Source of the DNA: Ramlibacter sp.
GTDB lineage: Bacteria > Pseudomonadota > Gammaproteobacteria > Burkholderiales > Burkholderiaceae_C
Direction: 5' to 3'
Length of the DNA stretch: 64,000 nt
NCBI GenBank assembly: GCA_013815685.1
Contig: JACDFR010000004.1
Coordinates: 80,640 to 144,639 of the forward strand
Of the stretch, positions 17,614-26,006 are shown piece by piece; within the stretch, counting starts at the first letter, position 1; each line of letters begins with the position of its first letter. Position numbers and translations under genes: made by a program. The notes beneath the pieces are model-generated. The model had not been told where the DNA came from. It searched no databases and saw nothing but the letters and a program-made list of their open reading frames with translations.

Positions 17614-17644
17614 TCGGGCGCCGACCGCGATCACCACAAACTTG

Positions 17645-17935
17645 TCAGTTGCCAGGCCAGCGCGCCGGGTCGCGACGGTGATGAAGGCAGGCCAGGACGG
17701 AAACCCACTGACCGCTCAGCAGTTCGAAATGCAGTGCATAGGAAACCGACGCAACAGAACTCAGCGGAAGCGGTCTCGCGTGGGCGGGTAAGCTTCCGGA
17801 TTGCGGGTCAGGTGTTCGGCGGCAGCGACGACGCGAAGGAAGTCACCGCCCAAGCCATAGGAACGTTCTTCATACCACGCGAAGGCCTCGGCAATCTCGG
17901 TCTGCGCCGGGCCTCGAATTCAACCTCCAGCTCAC
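17645..17935 (-). pseudogene. Decayed ParE/RelE-type toxin
   Basis: On the minus strand after the antitoxin, toxin-like residues run through different frames: VSWRL, then EFEARR, then QTEIAEAFAWYEERSYGLGG continuing to NPEAYPPTRDRFR, and finally SYALHFELLSGQWVSVLACL with HHRRDPARW before the stop at 17645-17647. Together these reproduce the ParE/RelE fold pattern (WYEE...GLG, P..YP, YALHF, HxRRDP.RW) at the normal length of about 97 residues, but with several frameshifts. The GTG start overlaps the antitoxin stop, as in intact modules. Confidence 0.8.
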
Positions 17936-18147
17936 AAATGCACGCCAAGAGCGCGCGCGATTTGCGCCAGAGTCTTGGCCTCGCCGAGATGTGCATCGCG
18001 CGAAGCGGCGCGGCGTTCCAGTTCGTCCAGAACTTCCGGCCTGGTTTTCGTGTCTACCTCGGCGGCAAAATCGTCCCAGAGGTCCTCAACGAGCAGCAGG
18101 CGCTCGAATTTGCCGAGATGTTCGACCGGCTGAAGTGTGGCTTTCAT
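17932..18147 (-). CDS. Addiction-module antitoxin (orphaned)
   Basis: A 71-residue protein of the addiction-module component family (Unstab_antitox type): LWDDFAAEVDTKTRPEVLDE followed by ELERRAASRDAHLGEAKTL. Such proteins neutralise ParE/RelE toxins and repress their own promoter. The open reading frame is intact, whereas the toxin that follows is frameshifted, so the antitoxin is an orphan. It may still act on related toxins elsewhere in the genome. Confidence 0.75.
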   Translation of the reverse strand: MKATLQPVEHLGKFERLLLVEDLWDDFAAEVDTKTRPEVLDELERRAASRDAHLGEAKTLAQIARALGVHL

Positions 18148-18324
18148 CTGGGAAAGTCTATCAGTCCAGTTATCTCAGGACAATGTGCTCAAGAGCATTT
18201 GTCGGGGGCCAAAAAAGGGTTGTCCGGTTCTATGATGACCAACGCAAAACTTGGTTGGTCAGAAATCGTCAGCTGGCACTTGCTTATTCTCAACTTCCCC
18301 GACAAGTGCCCAAAGGATTCATTC

Positions 18325-18744
18325 ATGTCCATCGCGACCCCGCAGCCCTGCCCCTGCGGCCGCGTCGGCTCCGGCAAGAAGCCTTTGACGCTGGCCCAAT
18401 GTTGCGGCCGATACGTCAGCCACTTCGACGACACGCCGGCACCGGACGCGGAATCGCTGATGCGGTCGCGCTACACCGCCCACGTGTTGTGCGATGCGCG
18501 CTATATCGTGGCCACTTGGTACATCGCCACCCGGCCTTCCGCCGGCCTGGAACTCGAGCTCGAACCCGGTACGAAATGGCTGGCCCTGGAGATGCGCGAT
18601 CATCGGGTCATTGATGCCGATCACGCCGAAGTCGAATTCGTCGCCCGCTACCGCATCGCCGGCCGCGGCGTGCGGCTGCACGAGCGAAGCCGCTTCCTGC
18701 GCGACGAAGGGCGTTGGTACTATGTGGATGGAGACACGCGTTAA
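18325..18744 (+). CDS. YchJ-family SEC-C motif protein
   Basis: A 139-residue protein of the YchJ (UPF0225) family. The N-terminal cysteine cluster CPCGRVGSGKKPLTLAQCC is a SEC-C-like zinc motif, followed by ESLMRSRYTAHVLCDARYIV and TWYIATRP, the family's hallmark segments, and an NTF2-like C-terminal half ending YYVDGD. The cysteine motif has a three-residue spacer unlike the compact CPCGSG form. Function is not established; zinc binding is inferred from the family. Confidence 0.9.
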   Translation: MSIATPQPCPCGRVGSGKKPLTLAQCCGRYVSHFDDTPAPDAESLMRSRYTAHVLCDARYIVATWYIATRPSAGLELELEPGTKWLALEMRDHRVIDADHAEVEFVARYRIAGRGVRLHERSRFLRDEGRWYYVDGDTR

Positions 18745-18780
18745 GAGAGCAGCATTGCCAGACACCCATTGAGCACTCGC

Positions 18781-19458
18781 ATGCGCTGGCGGCTGGCCGT
18801 GCTCGCGGCGCTGCTCCTGGGCCTCATCTGGTCCGTCGGCATCGAGCCGGGCTGGGTTGCGCAGCGCACCCTGCAGCCCAACGTTGCTTCCTGGCAAGGG
18901 CCCGAAGGTCTCAAGGTGGCCGTCGCCTCCGACTGGCACTTCACCCGGCGCGCCTTCTGGCGCGGGATGACCGCCGAGCGCGCCCGCCGCATCGTCGCCG
19001 AGATCAACGCCGCGCAGCCCGACATGGTGCTGCTGCCCGGCGACTTCATCGCCAGCCAGAATGACAACCCCGACACGGCAAAGCCCGAAGACGAGATCGC
19101 CGCGGTGCTGGGCGAGCTGCGCGCGCCCCTGGGCGCCTACGCGGTGATGGGCAACCACGACTGGTGGCACGATGGCCCGGCCATTGCCGCGGCCTTACGC
19201 AAGAAGGGCATCACGGTGTTGGAGAATGACGCCGTGCCGCTCAAGGGAACGCCGCTGTGGGTGGTGGGCGTGGGCGACGACTACACCGGGCATTCGCAGC
19301 CGAAGAAGGCCGTGGCCAGGCTGCCCGCCGGCACACAGGCGCTGGTACTGATGCACGACCCGGCCAGCCTGCTGGAGATGCCCGCGATCGCCGGTCTGGT
19401 CGTCGCCGGCCACACCCACGGCGGCCACGCCCGAATGGGCCTTGTTCACAGTCAATGA
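18781..19458 (+). CDS. Membrane-anchored metallophosphoesterase, C-terminally truncated
   Basis: About 225 residues: an N-terminal signal anchor (about 3-22), then the calcineurin-type motifs ASDWHF, LLPGDFIAS, MGNHDWW, LMHDPA and AGHTHGGH. Members of this family normally continue for several dozen residues beyond GHTHGG; here the frame ends after only 11 more, just before the HAD gene. The metal-binding residues are all present, but the fold's last strands are missing, so function is doubtful. TTG 18769 is an alternative start. Confidence 0.8.
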   Translation: MRWRLAVLAALLLGLIWSVGIEPGWVAQRTLQPNVASWQGPEGLKVAVASDWHFTRRAFWRGMTAERARRIVAEINAAQPDMVLLPGDFIASQNDNPDTAKPEDEIAAVLGELRAPLGAYAVMGNHDWWHDGPAIAAALRKKGITVLENDAVPLKGTPLWVVGVGDDYTGHSQPKKAVARLPAGTQALVLMHDPASLLEMPAIAGLVVAGHTHGGHARMGLVHSQ

Positions 19459-19471
19459 AGGAACGAAGTAA

Positions 19472-20137
19472 GTGGCGAAATTCGAAGCGGTATTGTTTGA
19501 CTGCGACGGCGTGCTGGTCGACAGCGAGGCCATCACCAACGGCGTCCTGCGCGACATGCTGCAAGACCTGGGCTGGAAGCTGAGCGCCGAGGAATGCATG
19601 CGCATCTTCATCGGCAAGACCATCAGGGACGAGCGTGTGCGGCTCGAGGCGAACACCGGGCGGCCGCTGACCGAGGAATGGCTCGCGAGCTTTCGCGCGC
19701 GCCGCAACGAACAGTTGATCCTGCGAGTGCAGGCGATCCGCGGCGCCGTACAGGCTGTCGGGATGATCCATGAACGTTTCGAGGGCCGCATCGCTTGCGC
19801 GTCCGGCGCTGACCGCGCCAAGGTCGAACTGCAACTGGAAAAGTGCGGCCTGATGCCGTTCTTCCGGGGCTGCGTCTTCAGCGGTCACGAACTGCCGCGG
19901 TCCAAACCCGCGCCGGATGTGTATCTGGCCGCGGCGGCGGCGCTTGGCATCGATCCGAAGCGTTGCGCGGTCATCGAGGACACGGTGACGGGCGTCACGG
20001 CCGGCGTGGCGGCCGGTGCCACGGTGTTCGGCTACAGCCCGCCTGAAGCGGGGCACGACGCGCCGGCGGCGCTGCGCGCGGTGGGTGCCGCGGCCGTGTT
20101 CATCGACATGGCCGACCTGCCGGGCCTGCTGGGATAG
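19472..20137 (+). CDS. HAD-superfamily hydrolase, beta-phosphoglucomutase-like
   Basis: A 221-residue HAD phosphatase/mutase. Motif I is FDCDGVLVDSE (nucleophile and acid/base aspartates), motif II is the CASGADR stretch (S/T-type), the motif III lysine is in RSKPAPDVY, and motif IV is VIEDTVTGV. The cap is the helical C1 type between motifs I and II. The GTG start has AAGGA upstream. Likely substrates are small sugar or glycolytic phosphates; the exact one is not readable. Confidence 0.9.
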   Translation: MAKFEAVLFDCDGVLVDSEAITNGVLRDMLQDLGWKLSAEECMRIFIGKTIRDERVRLEANTGRPLTEEWLASFRARRNEQLILRVQAIRGAVQAVGMIHERFEGRIACASGADRAKVELQLEKCGLMPFFRGCVFSGHELPRSKPAPDVYLAAAAALGIDPKRCAVIEDTVTGVTAGVAAGATVFGYSPPEAGHDAPAALRAVGAAAVFIDMADLPGLLG

Positions 20138-20226
20138 GGATCTGGGCTCCTGGCCGTCTCCTCCGATTGGGGGTTGTGGGCGGGGCCGCGCAATTGCTAG
20201 ATTCGCGCGAACCTCAGGGAGACACC

Positions 20227-22878
20227 ATGCTGACCGTCGCGCACCTCACCCAGATCATGCGGCATGCCTCGCATGCCAGGCTTGAAAAACAATTTCTGCC
20301 GCCGCTCAGCGAGGCGATGAACGCTTTCGACATCACCGGCCGCCTGCGCGTGGCCGCGTTCATCGCCCAGCTTGCGCACGAGTCTGGCGAGTTCAATTTC
20401 ATGGAGGAGCTCTGGGGCCCGACCGAGGCCCAGAACCGCTACGAGCCGGTAACGCCGTTGTCCAAGCGGCTGGGCAACACCCAGCCGGGAGACGGCAAGC
20501 GGTTCAAGGGCCGGGGGCCGATCCAGATCACGGGCCGCGACAACTACCAGCGCTATGGCGCGCTGATGGGGCTGGACCTTGTCGGCAAACCCGAGTTGGC
20601 CGCGACACCCGAAGTGGGCTTCACCACGGCGGCCCTGTTCTGGCAGAAGAATGGCCTGAACGCGTTGGCCGATGCCGGCGATTTCCGCGGCATCACCCAG
20701 CGCATCAACGGTGGCCAGAACGGCGCGGCCGACCGGGAAGCGTTCTACGCCCGCGCGCTGGAAGTGCTCAAGGACGCGTTCCCGTCGGGCGCATCGGCTG
20801 CGGCCGCCCGGCGCAAGGCGGCGCCTGCGGAAGACTTCACCCGGGGCGCCGAAGCCGTGCGCACCGACACCCCACAGCCCGCCAAGCCGGTGCCGGCAGC
20901 CAAGGGCAAAAAAGGCGCCGCCAAGGACAAGGCCGGCGGCCGCATTCTCGACGCCCGGCCCGATACCCTGGATTTCCGCGACACGATGTACGTGCCGACG
21001 CTGATCGAGGTGCCCACGCACATCCCCTTGGGCAATTACCTCGACCACGATGTACCCATCCTCGACCAGGGCACCGAGGGCGCGTGCACCGGCTTCGGGC
21101 TGGCGACGGTGGCCAACTACCTGCTGCGCCGCCGGCGCGTCGTGCCCGACGCGGTGCCCGTCAGCCCGCGCATGCTGTACGACCTGGCGCGGCGCTATGA
21201 CGAGTGGCCCGGCGAAGATTATTCGGGCTCCAGCGCCCGGGGCGCGATGAAGGGCTGGCACAAGCACGGGGTCTGCGCCGAGGCGCTCTATCCGGCGCTG
21301 CCGCGCCGCAAGGTTGCGCGCGGCCTGACCGATGCGCGAACGTCCGAAGCGCGGCGGCGCCCCCTGGGCGCCTACTTCCGCGTGAACCACCGGGATATCG
21401 TCGCGATGCATTCAGCCCTGGCCGAAGTGGGCATCCTCTACGCGACCTGCGTGGTGCATGAGGGCTGGCAGAACGTGGGCGCCGGCGGCGTCATCGCGTT
21501 CCCGGGCAAGGACCTGGGAGGTCACGCTTTCGCCATCGTCGCCTACGACGACGAGGGCTTCTGGATCCAGAACTCCTGGGGCCCGGGCTGGGGTCACCGC
21601 GGCTTCGCGCGCGTCTGCTACGACGACTGGCTCAAGAACGGCACCGACGTGTGGGTCGCGCGGCTCGGTGCGCCGGTGACCTTGCGCACGCTCGAGTCCA
21701 CCGCCACGGCCCACGCGACCACCTCCGGCCAGACGGCGGCGTATTCGTTCGCAGACCTGCGCCCGCACGTGGTCAGCGTCGGCAACAATGGCGTGCTCCA
21801 GCCTGGCGGCGACTACGGGGTCACGCCCGAGAGCCTGCGCCACATCTTCGAAGAGGACATTCCCCGCGTCACGCAGGGCTGGAAGAAACTGCGCATCCTG
21901 CTCTACGCGCATGGCGGCCTGGTCGGCCAGCAGGCGGCTGTGCAGCGGCTGGCCGAATACCGGCCGGCGCTGCTGGAGGCGCAGATCTACCCGCTCGCTT
22001 TCATCTGGCACAGCGACTACTGGACGACGATCACCAACATCCTGCAGGACGCCGTGCGCCGCCGCAGGCCCGAGGGCATCCTGGACAAAGCCAAGGACTT
22101 CATGCTCGACCGGCTGGACGACGCGCTGGAGCCGGTTGCCCGCGGCCTCACGGGCAAGTCGGCCTGGAGCGAGATGAAGGAGAACGCGCTGGCGGCCAGC
22201 GACAAGGGCGGCGCCGCGCAGTTGGTGGCGGACCTGCTGGCCGGGCTGCAGCACCCGAACGTGGAGATCCACCTGGTGGGCCACAGCGCCGGGTCCATCC
22301 TGCACGCGCCGCTGGTCGAGCTGCTGACCGCCGGCAAGCGAAAGATCGAGAGCTGCACGCTCTGGGCCCCGGCGTGCACGGTCGACCTGTTCAAGCAGAA
22401 CTACCTGCCCGCCATCCAGTCAGGAAAAATCGGCCGCTTTGCGCTGTTCATGCTGAACGATGAAGCCGAGCAGGCCGACAACTGCGCGAAGATCTACAAC
22501 AAGTCCTTGCTGTACCTGGTGTCGAACGCCTTTGAGGGCAAGGCCCGCATCCCGGGCTTCCGGGACGGCGTGCCGATCCTGGGCATGCAGAAGTTCCTCG
22601 ACCCCGATGTGCAGGCACTGTTCAAGACGGCGCGCCACCGGCTGGTGCTCACGCCCAACCAGCAGCCGGTGGAATCAGGCATCGCCTCGGAGGCTCGCCA
22701 CCACGGCGACTTCGACGACGACCCGCACACCGTGGCCTCGACGTTCGCATACATCCTGGGGTCGGCGGCAAAGGGCGCTCCCGAACCTTCACCGATCCAG
22801 TTTCGCAGCAGCGGCAGCTCATTGCGCGAGAAGCGCATGGGCATGGACGCCAGGACTTCGCTGGACGGCGCCCGCTAA
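20227..22878 (+). CDS. Three-enzyme fusion: GH19-like, papain-like peptidase, alpha/beta-hydrolase
   Basis: An 883-residue protein. Residues 1-205 are a GH19 chitinase/endolysin-like domain (AHESGEF with E52, then KGRGPIQITGRDNY and RINGGQNG). An Ala/Lys-rich linker follows (about 205-255). Residues about 260-485 are a papain-like (C1) peptidase with C287 in EGACTGFG, H433 in GGHAFAIVAYDD and N449 in IQNSWGPGWG. Residues about 540-860 are an alpha/beta-hydrolase with LLYAHGG and S687 in VGHSAGS. There is no signal peptide or membrane helix. One catalytic domain for peptidoglycan or chitin, one for protein and one for esters in one chain suggests an exported antibacterial toxin or a lytic effector; the route of export is not encoded nearby. 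Confidence 0.85.
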   Translation: MLTVAHLTQIMRHASHARLEKQFLPPLSEAMNAFDITGRLRVAAFIAQLAHESGEFNFMEELWGPTEAQNRYEPVTPLSKRLGNTQPGDGKRFKGRGPIQITGRDNYQRYGALMGLDLVGKPELAATPEVGFTTAALFWQKNGLNALADAGDFRGITQRINGGQNGAADREAFYARALEVLKDAFPSGASAAAARRKAAPAEDFTRGAEAVRTDTPQPAKPVPAAKGKKGAAKDKAGGRILDARPDTLDFRDTMYVPTLIEVPTHIPLGNYLDHDVPILDQGTEGACTGFGLATVANYLLRRRRVVPDAVPVSPRMLYDLARRYDEWPGEDYSGSSARGAMKGWHKHGVCAEALYPALPRRKVARGLTDARTSEARRRPLGAYFRVNHRDIVAMHSALAEVGILYATCVVHEGWQNVGAGGVIAFPGKDLGGHAFAIVAYDDEGFWIQNSWGPGWGHRGFARVCYDDWLKNGTDVWVARLGAPVTLRTLESTATAHATTSGQTAAYSFADLRPHVVSVGNNGVLQPGGDYGVTPESLRHIFEEDIPRVTQGWKKLRILLYAHGGLVGQQAAVQRLAEYRPALLEAQIYPLAFIWHSDYWTTITNILQDAVRRRRPEGILDKAKDFMLDRLDDALEPVARGLTGKSAWSEMKENALAASDKGGAAQLVADLLAGLQHPNVEIHLVGHSAGSILHAPLVELLTAGKRKIESCTLWAPACTVDLFKQNYLPAIQSGKIGRFALFMLNDEAEQADNCAKIYNKSLLYLVSNAFEGKARIPGFRDGVPILGMQKFLDPDVQALFKTARHRLVLTPNQQPVESGIASEARHHGDFDDDPHTVASTFAYILGSAAKGAPEPSPIQFRSSGSSLREKRMGMDARTSLDGAR

Positions 22879-22885
22879 AGAAAGG

Positions 22886-23659
22886 TCACTGCTCCGCGAA
22901 CGCCCGCTCGATCACGAAATCTCCCGGCCTGGAGGTATTGCCTTCGGTGAAACCCTGTCCTTCGAGCATCTGCCTGAGATCGCGCAGCATGCCCGGGCTG
23001 CCGCAGATCATCACCCGGTCCTCGGACGCGCTGAGCGCGGGGATGCCCAGGTCTTCGAACATCTTGCCGGTCTGCATGAGATCGGTGACGCGGCCCATGT
23101 TGCGGTAGGCCTCGCGCGTGACGGTCGGGTAGTAGCGCAGCTGGCTGCTCACCATGTCGCCCAGGAGCTCGTGCGCGGGCAGGTGTTCCACCAGCAGGTC
23201 GTGGTAGGCGAGTTCGTCCTTCTGGCGCACGCCGTGCACCAGGATGATCTGCTCGAACTTCTCGTAGGTCGCCGGGTCGTGGACGATGCTCACGAACGGC
23301 GCCAGGCCGGTGCCGGTGGACAGCAGGAAAAGCCGCTTGCCGGGTAGCAGGTAGTCGATGAGCAGCGTTCCCGTGGGCTTGCGCCCGACGATGATCGTGT
23401 CGCCGACCCGGATGTGCTGCAGGCGCGAGGTCAGGGGGCCGTCCGGCACCTTGATGCTGAGGAATTCGAGGTGGTCTTCGTAGTTCGCGCTGACGATGCT
23501 GTAGGCGCGCAGCAGCGGCTTGTCGTTCACCCGCAGGCCGATCATGGTGAAGTGGCCGTTGGAAAAGCGCAGCGAAGGATCGCGCGTGGTCTTGAAGGTG
23601 AACAGGCGGTCGGTCCAATGATGGATGGAAAGGACACGTTCCTCGTTAAATGCGCTCAT
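22886..23659 (-). CDS. fpr: Ferredoxin/flavodoxin-NADP+ reductase
   Basis: A 257-residue FAD/NADP-binding reductase, the usual length for bacterial Fpr. The FAD motif is RAYSIVSA, the NADP pyrophosphate site is LLSTGTGLAPFVSI, and the C-terminal VMICGSPGML is typical. It moves electrons between NADPH and ferredoxin or flavodoxin, often under oxidative stress. ATG at 23659 gives the standard N-terminus MSAFNEERVL; a longer TTG start is less likely. It is convergent with the three-enzyme gene, only seven bases apart. Confidence 0.95.
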   Translation of the reverse strand: MSAFNEERVLSIHHWTDRLFTFKTTRDPSLRFSNGHFTMIGLRVNDKPLLRAYSIVSANYEDHLEFLSIKVPDGPLTSRLQHIRVGDTIIVGRKPTGTLLIDYLLPGKRLFLLSTGTGLAPFVSIVHDPATYEKFEQIILVHGVRQKDELAYHDLLVEHLPAHELLGDMVSSQLRYYPTVTREAYRNMGRVTDLMQTGKMFEDLGIPALSASEDRVMICGSPGMLRDLRQMLEGQGFTEGNTSRPGDFVIERAFAEQ

Positions 23660-23710
23660 GCTCGTTTTCAGGGTTCTGGGGAAAGACAAATCGGGGGGCC
23701 GGCCCGTATC

Positions 23711-24757
23711 TTATTCAGCCCCGGCCGGGGCCATCTGCTTGCGCCGGTATTCCCCTTGCCGCTCGAGCATCCACCCCGGGTATTCCGCGGGCAAGCTGCT
23801 CGCATCGCCGATCCGCGCCAGCTCTTCGGCGCCCAGCATAACGCGTGTCGCCCCGATATTGTCCGCAAGCTGCTCGGGCCGCTTGGCGCCGATGATGACA
23901 CTGGTGACCTGTGGCTGGTGCAGCAGCCATGCCAGCGCCACCTGCGCCACCGACACGCCGTGCGCCTGGGCGATCGGGCGCATGACGTCGATGCAAGTCC
24001 AGGCCCGCTCCTTGTCGACCGGTGGAAAGTCGAAGGCATTGCGCCTGCTGCCGGCCTCGCCCTGCCGGTCGCGGCCGTACTTGCCGCTCAGCAAGCCGCC
24101 GGCCAGCGGGCTCCACACCATCAGGCCGACCCCTTCGCTGCGCATCATCGGGATCAGCTCACGTTCCAGATCGCGCCCGGCGACGGTGTAATAGGCCTGC
24201 AGCGACTCGAAGCGCGCCAAGCCCAGCCTCTCTGCGATTCCCAGCGCCTTGACGATCTGCCAGGCCGCCCAGTTGGAGACGCCGACATAGCGTACATGGC
24301 CATGCCGCACCAGCTGGTCGAGCGCGCGCACGGTTTCCTCGATGGGGGTCGCCGGGTCGAACCCGTGGATCTGGTACAGGTCGATGTGATCGAGCTGCAG
24401 CCGCTTCAGGCTGGCCTTCACGCCGTCCAGGATGTGGCTGCGCGTGGCGCCGCGGGCATTGGAACCTTTGCCGGTTTCGCCGAAGACCTTGGTGGCGACG
24501 ACCACCTCCTCACGGGCGATCTTCAGGTTCTTCAACGCCTGGCCGGTGATCTGCTCCGAAGCGCCGCCCGCGTACACGTCGGCGGTGTCGATGAAATTGA
24601 TGCCGGCCTCCAGCGATTGCCCGATGAGCCGCTCCGCATCGGATTGCTGCAATTTTCCGATGGTGCCCCACATCCCCTCGGCCCCGCCGAAAGTCATGGT
24701 CCCCAGGCACAGTTCCGATACGAAAAGGCCGGTACGGCCGAGTGGACGATGGCGCAT
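23711..24757 (-). CDS. Aldo/keto reductase
   Basis: A 348-residue TIM-barrel NADPH-dependent aldo/keto reductase. The catalytic tetrad is visible: D and Y in NFIDTADVYAGG, K in VVVATKVFG and H in LYQIHGFD. The NADPH-binding C-terminus includes VIIGAKRPEQLADN. GGGAG precedes ATG 24757. Substrates are probably aldehydes or ketones; the family is broad. It lies upstream of fpr on the same strand with a gap of about 50 bases. Confidence 0.93.
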   Translation of the reverse strand: MRHRPLGRTGLFVSELCLGTMTFGGAEGMWGTIGKLQQSDAERLIGQSLEAGINFIDTADVYAGGASEQITGQALKNLKIAREEVVVATKVFGETGKGSNARGATRSHILDGVKASLKRLQLDHIDLYQIHGFDPATPIEETVRALDQLVRHGHVRYVGVSNWAAWQIVKALGIAERLGLARFESLQAYYTVAGRDLERELIPMMRSEGVGLMVWSPLAGGLLSGKYGRDRQGEAGSRRNAFDFPPVDKERAWTCIDVMRPIAQAHGVSVAQVALAWLLHQPQVTSVIIGAKRPEQLADNIGATRVMLGAEELARIGDASSLPAEYPGWMLERQGEYRRKQMAPAGAE

Positions 24758-24858
24758 GTTGAGCTCCCGCGAAAGGTGAAAGGGGCCGGCGGCCCCTTCG
24801 AAGTGCGTGAGCATACGCGGTGCGGGCGTCTCGCGCCGCGCCGCGCGCCAAGACCTCG

Positions 24859-25083
24859 CTAGCTGCGGCCTGGCGCGGATCCCTCGCCCGACTCGCGCGT
24901 GTTGCCGTTGCTATCGCTGGCCGGTGCCTCCTTGTCCTTGAGCTCGCCGGCCTGGCCGCGATCGCGCGGCGTGCCGTCCTGCCCCGCAACGTCGGTGGGT
25001 TCGTCCCGCAAGGAAAAATCGGATTCGACGTCGGGCAGGTGGGTATCGCCGGTCATCTTGGCACTGTTCTTGGCATTGGGCAT
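24859..25083 (-). CDS. Small hydrophilic protein of unknown function
   Basis: A 74-residue protein made almost wholly of polar residues (Asp, Glu, Lys, Ser, Gly, Asn), with no hydrophobic core, so it should be largely disordered. AGGAG is well placed before ATG 25083, supporting real translation. Such small acidic proteins occur beside stress genes, but no family is recognised. It points away from the 25404 gene across an intergenic region with an orphan terminator. Confidence 0.75.
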   Translation of the reverse strand: MPNAKNSAKMTGDTHLPDVESDFSLRDEPTDVAGQDGTPRDRGQAGELKDKEAPASDSNGNTRESGEGSAPGRS

Positions 25084-25403
25084 ATAGGCTCCTGTTGAAT
25101 ATCGGTTGTCGATTTTGGCCAGGGTCGTTCGTCATAGTGGTATCAATCCTCGAAACCAGAAAGAAAACCGCCTTGAGTCGCGGGTGTCGTCGCCTTGATT
25201 GCCGCTGGGCCTGTTTCGCCTCCTTGGGCTGGCGCCTGACTGATGCACGACGCGCCTGCGCCGGCCCAAGCGCACGCCTGAGTTGCGCTGCGCCGGATTG
25301 CTCCTACAAGCCGGTCGGACCGCGCGTCGGCGCATCAGCACCTGCGCCGACATCATCTTTTCGCGGTAAGACTAGCTTGAGTGGTATCCAACCAGGAGAA
25401 CCC
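25084..25403. other. 320-base intergenic region, possible small RNA or leader
   Basis: No protein gene is convincing here, although the 25404 frame stays open through it. It must hold the divergent promoters for 24859-25083 and 25404-26006. It contains a terminator-like hairpin at 25326-25360 on the plus strand that no plus-strand gene accounts for. Confidence 0.5.
25326..25360 (+). terminator. Orphan intrinsic-terminator-like hairpin
   Basis: GTCGGCGC (25326-25333) and GCGCCGAC (25344-25351) form perfect eight-base arms around a ten-base loop, followed by ATCATCTTTT. No plus-strand gene ends upstream for several hundred bases, so it may end a small RNA or attenuate the 25404 operon. Confidence 0.55.
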
Positions 25404-26006
25404 ATGGATACAAACCTCATTCTGATCGCTGTGGTGGTCTTAGCCTTGCTTGCGGTGGCCGGATGGCTGCTGATGCGCAAGAAGGAATCGCAAACGCTTG
25501 AAAAACAGTTCGGGCCCGAGTACGGCCGCGCCGTCGACGAGCTCGGTAGCCGTCCCAAGGCCGAAGCCGAACTAAAGGCCAGGCAAAAGCGGGTGGAGCA
25601 ACTCCATATCGTTGCCTTGTCCCCTGCCGATGCGAATCGGTTCAGCGACTCGTGGCGCGCGCTGCAGGGCCGCTTCGTCGACGACCCCAAGGGCGTGCTC
25701 ACAGAAGCCGACCAGCTCGTGCGCGACCTGATGCAAAAACGCGGCTACCCGATGGGAGACTTCGATCGCCGGGCCGCCGATATCTCCGTGGACCACCCGG
25801 CCGTGGTGGACCATTACCGCGCGGCGCACGACATCGCGGTCAAAAACCGCGAAGGACAGGCCGACACCGAGGTCATGCGCCAGGCCATCATCCACTATCG
25901 CGCCTTGTTCGCCGAACTGCTGGAGGTCGAAGGCGCCGCGCCCGCGCGCGCGGATCAACAGCAGGAGCAAGATCGCAAGCAGCAACACATGGAGGCGCAC
26001 TCATGA
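25404..26006 (+). CDS. Membrane-anchored protein of unknown function, paralogous to the next gene
   Basis: A 200-residue protein with one N-terminal membrane helix (residues about 4-24), then a charged region and a helical domain. Residues about 75-115 (RFSDSWRALQGRFVDDPKGV, then TEADQLVRDLM) match the core of the following gene, and a second block near 160-180 (IHYRALFAEL) matches its C-terminus. AGGAGA precedes ATG 25404. This looks like a widespread conserved hypothetical family without an assigned function. It is translationally coupled to the next gene. Confidence 0.9.
   Translation: MDTNLILIAVVVLALLAVAGWLLMRKKESQTLEKQFGPEYGRAVDELGSRPKAEAELKARQKRVEQLHIVALSPADANRFSDSWRALQGRFVDDPKGVLTEADQLVRDLMQKRGYPMGDFDRRAADISVDHPAVVDHYRAAHDIAVKNREGQADTEVMRQAIIHYRALFAELLEVEGAAPARADQQQEQDRKQQHMEAHS

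Noticed and set aside
25095..25403. In-frame upstream extension of the 25404 gene
   Set aside because: The extension has no ribosome site and contains a terminator hairpin; ATG 25404 has AGGAGA and begins a clear membrane helix.
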